Origin: Candidatus Zhuqueibacterota bacterium
Lineage (GTDB): Bacteria; Zhuqueibacterota; Zhuqueibacteria; Residuimicrobiales; Residuimicrobiaceae
Assembly (NCBI GenBank): GCA_016934435.1
Contig: JAFGSU010000540.1
Coordinates: forward strand, 1-16,246
Direction of reading: 5' to 3'
Length of the DNA: 16,246 nt
Part shown: positions 7,893 through 14,684 of the stretch, one piece after another
Layout: each line of letters starts with the position of its first letter
Numbering within the stretch: position 1 is the first letter of the stretch
Program-made: the position numbers and the translations under genes
The notes under the pieces: generated by a model
Database searches by the model: none
What the model was told of the DNA's origin: nothing
Seen by the model: the letters and a program-made list of their open reading frames with translations, nothing else

Positions 7893-8381
7893 ATGCCACT
7901 GGTGCAGGTTCGAATTGATGACCGTTTAATTCATGGACAGGTGGTGGTGGGCTGGCGTAACGAGCTGAAACCACAACGTATTATGCTCTGCAGCGATGAA
8001 GTCGCCGGCTCGGATTGGCAGAAGACCATCTATTTATCCGCCGTCACCAACGACATTGCTGCATCGGTGCTGACATTGAAAGAAACGATTCGGTTTTTGA
8101 ATTCCGAGAAACAGAGCAAAGAGAGGATTCTGCTTTTGGTTGACAAGCCGAAAACCATCGTCGATCTGGTAGCAGCGGGCGTACCCATAGAGAAGGTGAA
8201 CGTCGGCGGCATGCACTTTAAGCCCGGCAAGAATCAAATCGCTCCATTTATTTTTGTAGATGAAGAGGACGTCGCATACTTTCGTATGTTGTATGATAAA
8301 GGCATTAAACTGGAAGGCCGCGACGTACCCACGCGGTCACCGGTTGATATTGCCCGGGTGTTGCGTTTTACCCCGGTATAA
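7893..8381 (+). CDS. PTS system mannose/fructose/sorbose-family EIIB component
   Basis: A 162-residue EIIB of the mannose family, which would accept phosphate from EIIA and pass it to a sugar held by EIIC/EIID. The phosphorylated histidine H14 lies in RIDDRLIHGQVVVGW, the family's hallmark. VNVGGMHFKPGKNQI (about residues 106-120) is the second conserved loop, followed by a DVAYFRMLYDKGIKLEGRDVP-like C-terminal segment. A strong AAGGAGAT at 7877-7884 precedes the ATG. The next gene is an unrelated cysteine-rich protein, so the membrane components that normally follow are absent here. They may be elsewhere or lost. Confidence 0.94.
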   Translation: MPLVQVRIDDRLIHGQVVVGWRNELKPQRIMLCSDEVAGSDWQKTIYLSAVTNDIAASVLTLKETIRFLNSEKQSKERILLLVDKPKTIVDLVAAGVPIEKVNVGGMHFKPGKNQIAPFIFVDEEDVAYFRMLYDKGIKLEGRDVPTRSPVDIARVLRFTPV

Positions 8382-8466
8382 GCCATGGAAAGGATGAGTG
8401 CCCTCTTTAACCGCTGAAGAGTGATACTTTTCTCTATCGTTTTGAATTGGCGGAAATGGAATCGTT

Positions 8467-9372
8467 ATGAACAATCCATACAAACGCTGCGATGTATTTA
8501 TGTGCAATTACGGCGGGCATGTCAGGTTTGAAAATGTCGTATCCGCCTATCACGTCATGAAAGTTAAAAAGTGTTATCCGCACGGTTGCATCATGTTCAA
8601 ATGGTCGTGTGCATTGCTGAACAAGGGCAAACGCTGTGTGCGCGGTTATAGCCATATAGGGCGACTGTGCGAAGGCTGCAGTCATTATCGCGATGAAAAA
8701 GTGCATTATCAGCCGAGCATCCGGTTAGCGCCTGAAGAGTTTGCTCGTTTTATGGAAGATGTGGAAGCGTTTGATGAATGGCTGGAAGAAGTCAAGGATC
8801 GCGACTGGGAGATCGGTTGCCGCATCGATTCGGTCAAGCCGCGGTTTCGCCAGGAAATTTCAGGGCGGCGCGGACATTTGCGTCTCGACGGCTATCTATT
8901 GATTATTGAAAACGGATTTATCGGCACCGAGGCGTTTGACGATTATTTTTACATCGCCATCTCGCCGCAGCAGCAGGAGCGCTTAAAGTTTGCTCCGGGG
9001 GATGAGATGGATGCCCGGGGTCGACTGGTACTGGATCGTGGCCGCATTCTGTTTCCGCGCATCCGGCAGGTCGATTTTTCTTTTCGCTCCGGCGCCCGGG
9101 CCTGGAACAACAGCCGCGCCCTGGTGGCGCGCGAATCGGCCACGCTGTTCAGGGAGCAACCGGAAAAATGCCTGCACTGCAGCGAAGGCGCCCTCGTAGA
9201 CGTTGTCGAGAGAAAGCGCGATCGAATTCAGCATCGCCGGCAACTCATTTGCCTGCAGGGTATGGCCGATTGGCAGTCCTGCTATGTTTCCGCCATCAAT
9301 CGGTCCGGCGCCTTTATGCACGCGTGTCCGAAAAATGGCCATTCACACAGCGATTCGATGTTTTTCGGCTAA
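8467..9372 (+). CDS. Unrecognised cysteine-rich protein with possible OB-fold middle region
   Basis: I do not recognise this 301-residue protein. The N-terminal third carries eight cysteines (C8, C13, C36, C41, C48, C57, C68, C71) in CDVFMC, KCYPHGC and RLCEGC settings, with nearby histidines (H18, H29, H39, H63, H73), suggesting one or two Zn or Fe-S sites. An acidic helix follows (about 87-112). Residues 113-205 look beta-rich and OB-fold-like: WEIGCRIDSVKPRF, then alternating hydrophobic strands, a PGDEMDARGRLVLD turn and RILFPRIRQVDFS. A basic stretch (206-223) leads to a second cysteine group (C235, C238, C262, C272, C287). There is no signal peptide or membrane segment, so it is probably cytosolic. 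A nucleic-acid-binding, redox or RNA-modification role is possible but unproven. It sits between EIIB and proS, 85 and 157 bases from them, so it may have its own transcript. Confidence 0.8.
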   Translation: MNNPYKRCDVFMCNYGGHVRFENVVSAYHVMKVKKCYPHGCIMFKWSCALLNKGKRCVRGYSHIGRLCEGCSHYRDEKVHYQPSIRLAPEEFARFMEDVEAFDEWLEEVKDRDWEIGCRIDSVKPRFRQEISGRRGHLRLDGYLLIIENGFIGTEAFDDYFYIAISPQQQERLKFAPGDEMDARGRLVLDRGRILFPRIRQVDFSFRSGARAWNNSRALVARESATLFREQPEKCLHCSEGALVDVVERKRDRIQHRRQLICLQGMADWQSCYVSAINRSGAFMHACPKNGHSHSDSMFFG

Positions 9373-9432
9373 ATTTTCAACACGAGAGGTGACGCTGATT
9401 TCAATCCGGTTTATAAATCATAACAGCATGAT

Positions 9433-9475
9433 GGGAGCCGATTAAACGGCGAACGGCTGCCCTCGATAGCAGGGC
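9433..9475 (+). promoter_or_regulatory. Two mutually exclusive hairpins in the proS leader
   Basis: Arms GGGAGCCG (9433-9440) and CGGCTGCCC (9454-9462) can pair with one bulged G. GCCCT (9459-9463) can instead pair perfectly with AGGGC (9471-9475) around a seven-base loop. The two structures share bases 9459-9462 and so cannot coexist. Neither is followed by a T-run; instead TGAGGAAAAATG follows, opening a three-codon frame. This could be a leader controlling proS, or chance. None of the T-box conserved elements are visible. Confidence 0.3.
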
Positions 9476-9529
9476 TGAGGAAAAATGGAAAAATAATGTG
9501 AATCGATAATAGCGTTGGGTAGAAAAGAG

Positions 9530-10960
9530 ATGACAAAAGGGATTACGAAACGAAACGAAGATTATGCGCAGTGGTATCTGGACGTGATCGCGGCCGCCGA
9601 CCTGGCCGAACATTCGGCCGTAAAAGGCTGCATGGTGATCAAGCCGAACGGATATGCCATCTGGGAAATGATACAGGCTCAATTGGATCGCATGTTCAAA
9701 GCGACCGGGCACGTGAATGCCTATTTCCCGCTTTTTATTCCTGAGAGTTATCTGCAAAAAGAGGCGGAACACGTTGAAGGATTTGCGCCGGAATGCGCCG
9801 TGGTGACCCATGCCGGCGGCAAGCGCTTGGAAGAACCCATGGTTATCCGCCCTACTTCCGAGACCATCATCTGGTCCACCTATAAAAACTGGATTCAATC
9901 CTATCGCGATCTGCCGATTCTGATCAACCAGTGGGCCAACGTCGTGCGCTGGGAGATGCGCACGCGTTTGTTCCTGCGAACCACCGAGTTTCTCTGGCAG
10001 GAAGGTCACACCGCCCATGCCACGGCCCAGGAAGCCGAGGAAGAGACGCTGAAAATATTGGGTGTCTATCGCGATTTTGCCGAGCAATATATGGCGGCTC
10101 CGGTATACGTCGGTATTAAGACCGATAAAGAAAAATTCGCCGGCGCCGTACGCACCTACTGCATCGAAGCCATGATGCAGGACCGCAAGTCATTGCAATG
10201 CGGCACCTCGCACAATTTAGGACAGAATTTCGCCAGGGCTTTTGACGTCACCTTTCAGGATGAATCCGGCAAACTGCAGCATGTCTATGCCACCAGCTGG
10301 GGCGTCTCGACACGACTCATAGGCGCTCTGGTCATGAGCCACAGCGACGATAACGGCTTGGTGCTGCCGCCGCGCCTGGCGCCGCTAAAAGTGGTCCTCA
10401 TTCCTATCTGGAAGGAGGAATCCGAAATGGAAAAAACAAAGCAAAAAGCAGCCGAACTGACCGCAAACTGGCATGATCAAATATCTTTCAGGATCGATGA
10501 CCGGGATCAATACCGGCCGGGTTATAAATTCAACGAGTGGGAAAAACGCGGCGTCCCCATTCGTATCGAAATGGGACCCAGGGACGTCGCCGCCGACCAG
10601 GTCGTCGTGGTCCGCCGCGACACCGGCGAAAAGATACCTATGCCGCAGCAGGACCTGCTGCCCAGGATTCAAAAGCTGCTGGAGCAGATGCAAAACGATC
10701 TGTACCAGCGCGCCTTAGAGTATCGCAATGCCGCCACGTATCGCGCCGATGATTATAAAGAATTTCAGAGCGCCATCGAAAATCCCGGTGGTTTTTTCTG
10801 GCTGCACTGGTGCGGCAATCCGGACTGTGAAAACAGGTTCCAGGAAACCTCCAAGGCCACCATTCGTATCATACCCATGGATGGTGAAAAAGAACAAGGA
10901 CCGTGCATTGTCTGCGGTAAACCATCACAGCAAAGAGTTTTGGTGGGGAAATCATATTGA
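9530..10960 (+). CDS. proS: Prolyl-tRNA synthetase, archaeal/eukaryotic type without editing insert
   Basis: ProS charges tRNA-Pro with proline. The 476-residue enzyme is class II. Residues 107-111 are RPTSE. Motif 2 lies in VVRWEMRTRLFLRTTEFLWQ (138-157) and motif 3 in GVSTRLIGALVMSHSDDNG (258-276). The anticodon-binding domain follows (about 286-395), then a C-terminal zinc domain with C428, C433, C459 and C462 and the characteristic terminal tyrosine (KSY end). There is no INS editing domain between motifs 2 and 3, so this is the short ProS form found in archaea, eukaryotes and some bacteria such as Thermus and many FCB-group members, not the E. coli form. ATG at 9530 gives the usual family N-terminus (MTKGITKRNEDYAQWYLDVI); an upstream in-frame TTG at 9515 is possible but not needed. 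Confidence 0.97.
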   Translation: MTKGITKRNEDYAQWYLDVIAAADLAEHSAVKGCMVIKPNGYAIWEMIQAQLDRMFKATGHVNAYFPLFIPESYLQKEAEHVEGFAPECAVVTHAGGKRLEEPMVIRPTSETIIWSTYKNWIQSYRDLPILINQWANVVRWEMRTRLFLRTTEFLWQEGHTAHATAQEAEEETLKILGVYRDFAEQYMAAPVYVGIKTDKEKFAGAVRTYCIEAMMQDRKSLQCGTSHNLGQNFARAFDVTFQDESGKLQHVYATSWGVSTRLIGALVMSHSDDNGLVLPPRLAPLKVVLIPIWKEESEMEKTKQKAAELTANWHDQISFRIDDRDQYRPGYKFNEWEKRGVPIRIEMGPRDVAADQVVVVRRDTGEKIPMPQQDLLPRIQKLLEQMQNDLYQRALEYRNAATYRADDYKEFQSAIENPGGFFWLHWCGNPDCENRFQETSKATIRIIPMDGEKEQGPCIVCGKPSQQRVLVGKSY

Positions 10961-10984
10961 TCCGTCGAACAGCCCCTTCAAATT

Positions 10985-11066
10985 GGGTAGATATGTAAAA
11001 TTTTTAGGGTATATGTACCCTGTGGGGAGATCACCGATTTGGTGCCTGCAGGTTAATTATGTAACC
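10985..11066 (+). repeat. Repeated stem-loops in the proS to zinc-ribbon gene gap
   Basis: The 206-base gap 10961-11166 holds no gene. Stem-loop 1 is AGGGTA TATG TACCCT (11006-11021). Stem-loop 2 is GGTTA ATTATG TAACC (11051-11066). Each runs straight into CTGTGGG, so the two form a direct repeat of about 16 bases (TATGTA(A)CCCTGTGGG at 11012 and 11058). The third stem base is G in one and T in the other, and its partner changes from C to A, keeping the pair. A further hairpin, CACC GATTT GGTG, lies between (11032-11044). A decayed copy of the left arm and loop, GGGTAGATATGTA, begins at 10985. These could be RNA elements or dyad operators for the downstream zinc-ribbon/era genes. Confidence 0.5.
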
Positions 11067-11166
11067 CTGTGGGTGGCATATCTTCAGGGGGGCGCGGATT
11101 ACCACCGAATTGGGGGAGATGAGATGACGTGTGTAACTAGTTCATATTACTATATATGGAGGTACT

Positions 11167-11622
11167 ATGCCGAAAAGAAAAAAGGAAATATTGGAGATAG
11201 AGATTCCCAGCAAGACGTTGCGCATCCAGAATGCCGCCTGTCCGAAGGGACATAGCCTGATGGATTCGGAAAATAAAATCCATGGCTACCCGTCGGTCAC
11301 GGTCGTGGCAAAATACAAGTCGAAAAAAGGCGAAATTCATCTTGATCCGGTTTACGGCAGTTTCAAAAATGTCGTCGAAATTGAGGTGCCGGATGGCGAG
11401 GTGGTGGAATTCTTCTGTCCCGTATGTGGCGTCTCTCTCACAGATACCAATCAAACCTGTTCCGTCTGTTCGGCGCCGATGTTTGAGATGCGTTTGCCGC
11501 ATGGCGGAATCGTCGAAGGGTGTCTGCGCAACGGGTGCCATTTCCACAATCTTAAACTGGTCACCGGCGACGAACTGGTGAAGCGATTGTACGAGTCGCA
11601 AACGCTCGACGCGTATCTGTAG
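11167..11622 (+). CDS. Small zinc-ribbon protein of unknown function upstream of era
   Basis: This 151-residue protein is not one I can name. It begins with a basic stretch (MPKRKKE) and a short beta region. C25 in NAACPKGHSLMD may ligate metal. A central beta segment (about 43-82) is followed by a clear zinc ribbon: C84/C87 (FFCPVCGVSL) with C98/C101 (TCSVCSAP). A further pair, C119/C124, in GCLRNGCHFHN adds H126 and H128. No signal peptide or membrane segment is visible. A strong GGAGG at 11158-11162 marks the start. The stop lies only three bases before an alternative GTG for era and 18 before the preferred ATG, so the two are very likely co-translated. A role near ribosome assembly or RNA binding is an inference from that neighbour only. 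Confidence 0.85.
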   Translation: MPKRKKEILEIEIPSKTLRIQNAACPKGHSLMDSENKIHGYPSVTVVAKYKSKKGEIHLDPVYGSFKNVVEIEVPDGEVVEFFCPVCGVSLTDTNQTCSVCSAPMFEMRLPHGGIVEGCLRNGCHFHNLKLVTGDELVKRLYESQTLDAYL

Positions 11623-11640
11623 CAGGTGTACTCCGACCGC

Positions 11641-12543
11641 ATGGATGTGGATGGTCTGCACACCTTTCGAACCGGTTATGTAGCTATAGTCGGCCGGCCC
11701 AATGTCGGTAAATCGACCCTCATTAATCATTTGCTGCAGTTCAAACTGGCCATCACCACGCCCAAGCCGCAAACCACCCGGCATCGCATCATGGGCATTC
11801 TCACGGGCGATGGTTACCAGATTATTTTTCTGGATACGCCCGGGCTCATCGATCCCGATTATCGTATGCAGGAAGTGATGATGCGCGCCGCCCAGCGCGC
11901 CATGGCGGATGCGGATATCGTTCTGCTCATCGTCGAAGCGAGCGAGACGATTTCGGCCCGAGACGAACAGATCATCAAAGACCTGCAGCAGGGGGGAGGT
12001 AAGCTCATCCTTGCCATCAATAAAATCGATTTGCTGGAGAAAGCAAAGCTTTTGCCCTTGATGGATGCATTTCAGCAGCTGTGTCGGTTTGTCGCCATCA
12101 TCCCAATTTGCGCCCGCACCGGTGAAAACACCGATGCGCTTCTGTCACAGCTTGTTGAGGTTCTCCCCGTGGGCGCGCCTTTCTACAATGAGGACGAGGT
12201 CACGCAACATCCGGAACGTTTTTTCGTCAGCGAATTGATACGTGAAAAAATTTTCACCCACTATGGTGAAGAAATACCCTACTCCACCGCCGTGGTCATC
12301 GACGAATTCAAGGAAAATAAAGGAAGGAAAGATTACATCAAGGCGCGCATTGTGGTGGAGAAACAATCGCAAAAGGGTATTATTATCGGCAAAAAAGGGC
12401 TTGCCCTGCGCCGGGTAGGGCAGGAAGCGCGCGCTGAAATTGAACAATTCCTCGGCAGACCGGTATTCTTGGAGCTCTGGGTTGCGGTGCGCGAAAAATG
12501 GCGTAAAAAGGATATTCATTTGCGGGAATTCGGCTATGAGTAA
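11641..12543 (+). CDS. era: GTPase Era
   Basis: Era is a GTP-binding protein that matures the 30S ribosomal subunit by binding the 3' end of 16S rRNA. The 300 residues show G1 GRPNVGKS (18-25), the G2 region TTPKPQTTRHR (39-49), G3 DTPG (65-68), G4 NKID (127-130) and a G5 CARTGEN (157-163, serine of the usual SA replaced by cysteine). The C-terminal KH domain has VVEKQSQKGIIIGKKG (238-253) and ends with LELWVAVREKWRKK (277-290). ATG 11641 is preferred, with AGGTG at 11624-11628; GTG 11626 would add five residues. The last eight bases overlap the start of the next gene, implying translational coupling. Confidence 0.97.
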   Translation: MDVDGLHTFRTGYVAIVGRPNVGKSTLINHLLQFKLAITTPKPQTTRHRIMGILTGDGYQIIFLDTPGLIDPDYRMQEVMMRAAQRAMADADIVLLIVEASETISARDEQIIKDLQQGGGKLILAINKIDLLEKAKLLPLMDAFQQLCRFVAIIPICARTGENTDALLSQLVEVLPVGAPFYNEDEVTQHPERFFVSELIREKIFTHYGEEIPYSTAVVIDEFKENKGRKDYIKARIVVEKQSQKGIIIGKKGLALRRVGQEARAEIEQFLGRPVFLELWVAVREKWRKKDIHLREFGYE

Positions 12544-14176
12544 AAAATTTAAATCCTGCGCCTATTTTCAGATTTCACTTTTTGTTCTAACCATGATGAT
12601 GGCGCCGGGTTGTGCCGGACTGCGATATGTGCCGCCGCGCAGCGAACCCATCGTACGGGTGGGGATTGTGCAGGAAGTAGAATCGTTTGTATTTGAGCCG
12701 AGCGGGCCTCTGCATGTACTGGCGCAAACAGAACGGCAACGTTTCTCTACCGACATCGAGGGAGCCTGGCAGGTATCGATTTCACAGGTAAAACCGGCCC
12801 GGGTCGTCTACCGTTGCATCCTGTACGAATCGGACGATCGCGCCAGGGCGAATGAATCGGCGATGGCGTGGCGGCAGAAGGGACAAACCGTCGATGTGAT
12901 CGTGCGGGGCGATGAGCTCAAAGCCGGAAACCGAACCATTGTTGACCATCGATCCTATGCGGTGGCGCTGTCCGCAGAATTCAAACAGCAGGCGGAAGCC
13001 AAAGCTCATCTCAAGTCGGTGTTCGCGGGCGCCTCCTCCGGTCGCGTGTTTCGTGAAATCCTTACTCCGGCATCCGGTATAATCACTCTCATATCCCCTG
13101 ATAAAAAAATCCATACCGTGGATAATGGCATGCGGCTGGTCAGCCCAGCCATCCGGATTGAAAATATCAAAGTCGGCCAGGGATTTCACTGGGAACGAAC
13201 CGAATCGCGCACCTATGGCGGAGAACTGGAAATAACCATATCCCCGGAAGGCTATTTATCCATCGTCAATGTCTTGCCCATGGAACTTTATCTGGCAGGC
13301 GTTGTCGCCGGAGAGATGCCCGCCTCTTTTCCGGTTGAAGCCCTGAAAGCCCAGGCCATCGTATCGCGAACTGTGTTCCTGCACCATTTCGGCCGGGTCC
13401 ATCGCGACGACGATTATGACGTTTGTGACGATGTTCATTGCCAGGCGTTTTCAGGCCTGAGTGAAAGCAGCGAGGCGGTGAAAAATGCAGTTTACACTAC
13501 AAGAGGACTGGTGCTCACCTACCGTGACCAACTGTGCGAAGCCAGTTACTCGGCTGTATGCGGCGGCCATACCGAAAACGCCGTGAATGTCTGGAACGGT
13601 TCCGACGAGCCCTATCTGCGCGGTCGATTGGATACATTCGAGCCTTTACGCGGATTTGACCTGCAGGACGAAGCCAATGTGCGCCTCTGGGTCGAATCCG
13701 AACCCAGGGTGTGCTGCAATATGCGGGACGCGGGGTATCCCACGTTTGCCCGATATGCCGAAAAATATTTTCGCTGGCAACAGAGCTGGAGCCGGACGGA
13801 GCTGGAAAAGATCATCAGTGAAAAAACCGGGCAAAAATTCGGGCATCTGCGGGACCTGATTCCCGTGAGCCGGGGTGTGTCCGGACGTATCAAGGAATTG
13901 CAAATTGTCGGCACGCAAAAAAGTTTTTCGATCCATAAAGAGCTCAATATCCGGCGGGCATTATCTCCGAGCGCTCTCTACAGCGCCTGTTTCGTGGTGG
14001 AGAAATCGAATGTGGTTAATGGCTTGCCCGGCCGGTTTTTGTTCAAAGGAGCCGGATGGGGCCATGGCGTCGGCATGTGTCAGGTGGGCGCCGCTATTCG
14101 CGCCCGGGAGGGAAAAACGGTGAATGAGATTCTAGATTTCTACTATACCGGTGTCAGGATTACACAAGTTTATTAG
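12536..14176 (+). CDS. SpoIID/LytB-domain lipoprotein (peptidoglycan-active)
   Basis: The 546-residue protein starts with a lipoprotein signal: basic MSKKFK, a hydrophobic core (about 9-22) and a lipobox-like APGC with C26 as the likely lipidated residue. The SpoIID/LytB domain spans about 228-380 and 500-546. It includes GVVAGEMPASFPVEALKAQA (255-274), whose E260 corresponds to the catalytic glutamate of SpoIID, then CQAFSG (302-307), a CGGHTE motif (342-347) and the C-terminal GAGWGHGVGMCQVGA (505-519). SpoIID is a lytic transglycosylase that cuts denuded glycan strands; LytB/SpoIID relatives also occur in non-sporulating Gram-negatives. H289, C297, H301 and C302 resemble the metal site reported for SpoIID. 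ATG 12536 overlaps the end of era by eight bases; an earlier ATG at 12440 lies inside era and would spoil the signal peptide. Confidence 0.9.
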   Translation: MSKKFKSCAYFQISLFVLTMMMAPGCAGLRYVPPRSEPIVRVGIVQEVESFVFEPSGPLHVLAQTERQRFSTDIEGAWQVSISQVKPARVVYRCILYESDDRARANESAMAWRQKGQTVDVIVRGDELKAGNRTIVDHRSYAVALSAEFKQQAEAKAHLKSVFAGASSGRVFREILTPASGIITLISPDKKIHTVDNGMRLVSPAIRIENIKVGQGFHWERTESRTYGGELEITISPEGYLSIVNVLPMELYLAGVVAGEMPASFPVEALKAQAIVSRTVFLHHFGRVHRDDDYDVCDDVHCQAFSGLSESSEAVKNAVYTTRGLVLTYRDQLCEASYSAVCGGHTENAVNVWNGSDEPYLRGRLDTFEPLRGFDLQDEANVRLWVESEPRVCCNMRDAGYPTFARYAEKYFRWQQSWSRTELEKIISEKTGQKFGHLRDLIPVSRGVSGRIKELQIVGTQKSFSIHKELNIRRALSPSALYSACFVVEKSNVVNGLPGRFLFKGAGWGHGVGMCQVGAAIRAREGKTVNEILDFYYTGVRITQVY

Positions 14177-14185
14177 AGGTGGAAT

Positions 14186-14575
14186 ATGCACTGTGAACCC
14201 AGTTTATTTCTTTTAGCCGTTATTGGTATTATGGCTGGTATATTATCGGGATTATTCGGTATCGGCGGCGGCATTATCATCGTTCCGGCGCTGGTGTACA
14301 TCGTCGGTTTCAGTCAATTGAGCGCGACCGGCACCAGTCTGGCGATCCTGTTGCCGCCGGTGGGATTGGCGGCGGTGATGGAATATTATTACCACGGCCA
14401 TGTCCATTTTCGCTCCGCCATCGTCATTGCCATCTGCCTGTTTCTATCGGCCTGGGCCAGCGCTCATTTTGCCAACAAGATAAACCAGTTTTATCTGAGA
14501 ATCGGATTCGGGGTCTTTATGGTGTTGGTCGGGATCATGATTGTAATCGTCAACTGGAATAGACTGGGGAAATAA
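14186..14575 (+). CDS. Half-size TauE/SafE-type membrane protein
   Basis: The 129 residues form about four membrane segments (roughly 7-38, 43-64, 76-96 and 102-123). The first repeat carries the TauE/SafE hallmark GLFGIGGGIIIVPAL (22-36), followed by ATGTSLAILLPPVG (47-60). Members of this family are proposed to export sulfite, sulfonates or other organic anions; the substrate here cannot be read. Full-length members have about 250 residues and two such repeats, so this is a one-repeat version that would need to dimerise. The end LVGIMIVIVNWNRLGK looks natural rather than broken. AGAGGTGG at 14175-14182 overlaps the stop of the upstream gene and gives a good ribosome site. Confidence 0.85.
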   Translation: MHCEPSLFLLAVIGIMAGILSGLFGIGGGIIIVPALVYIVGFSQLSATGTSLAILLPPVGLAAVMEYYYHGHVHFRSAIVIAICLFLSAWASAHFANKINQFYLRIGFGVFMVLVGIMIVIVNWNRLGK

Positions 14576-14684
14576 ACCGTAATCCTGTCCGATAACCTGA
14601 TTTTTCAGCGGGCTCAACCTCCGGCTACCAGCAGGGATTGGGGCGCTTTCCTGCAGAATCTGGCAATTGAATAAGGATTTTTGT

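Noticed and set aside
8385..8417. Ten-codon frame after EIIB (ATG GAA AGG ...).
   Set aside because: No ribosome site and too short to support.
10728..11255. Long frame overlapping the end of proS and the following gap.
   Set aside because: It is a shadow of proS in another frame, runs through the stem-loop region and collides with the well-supported zinc-ribbon gene.
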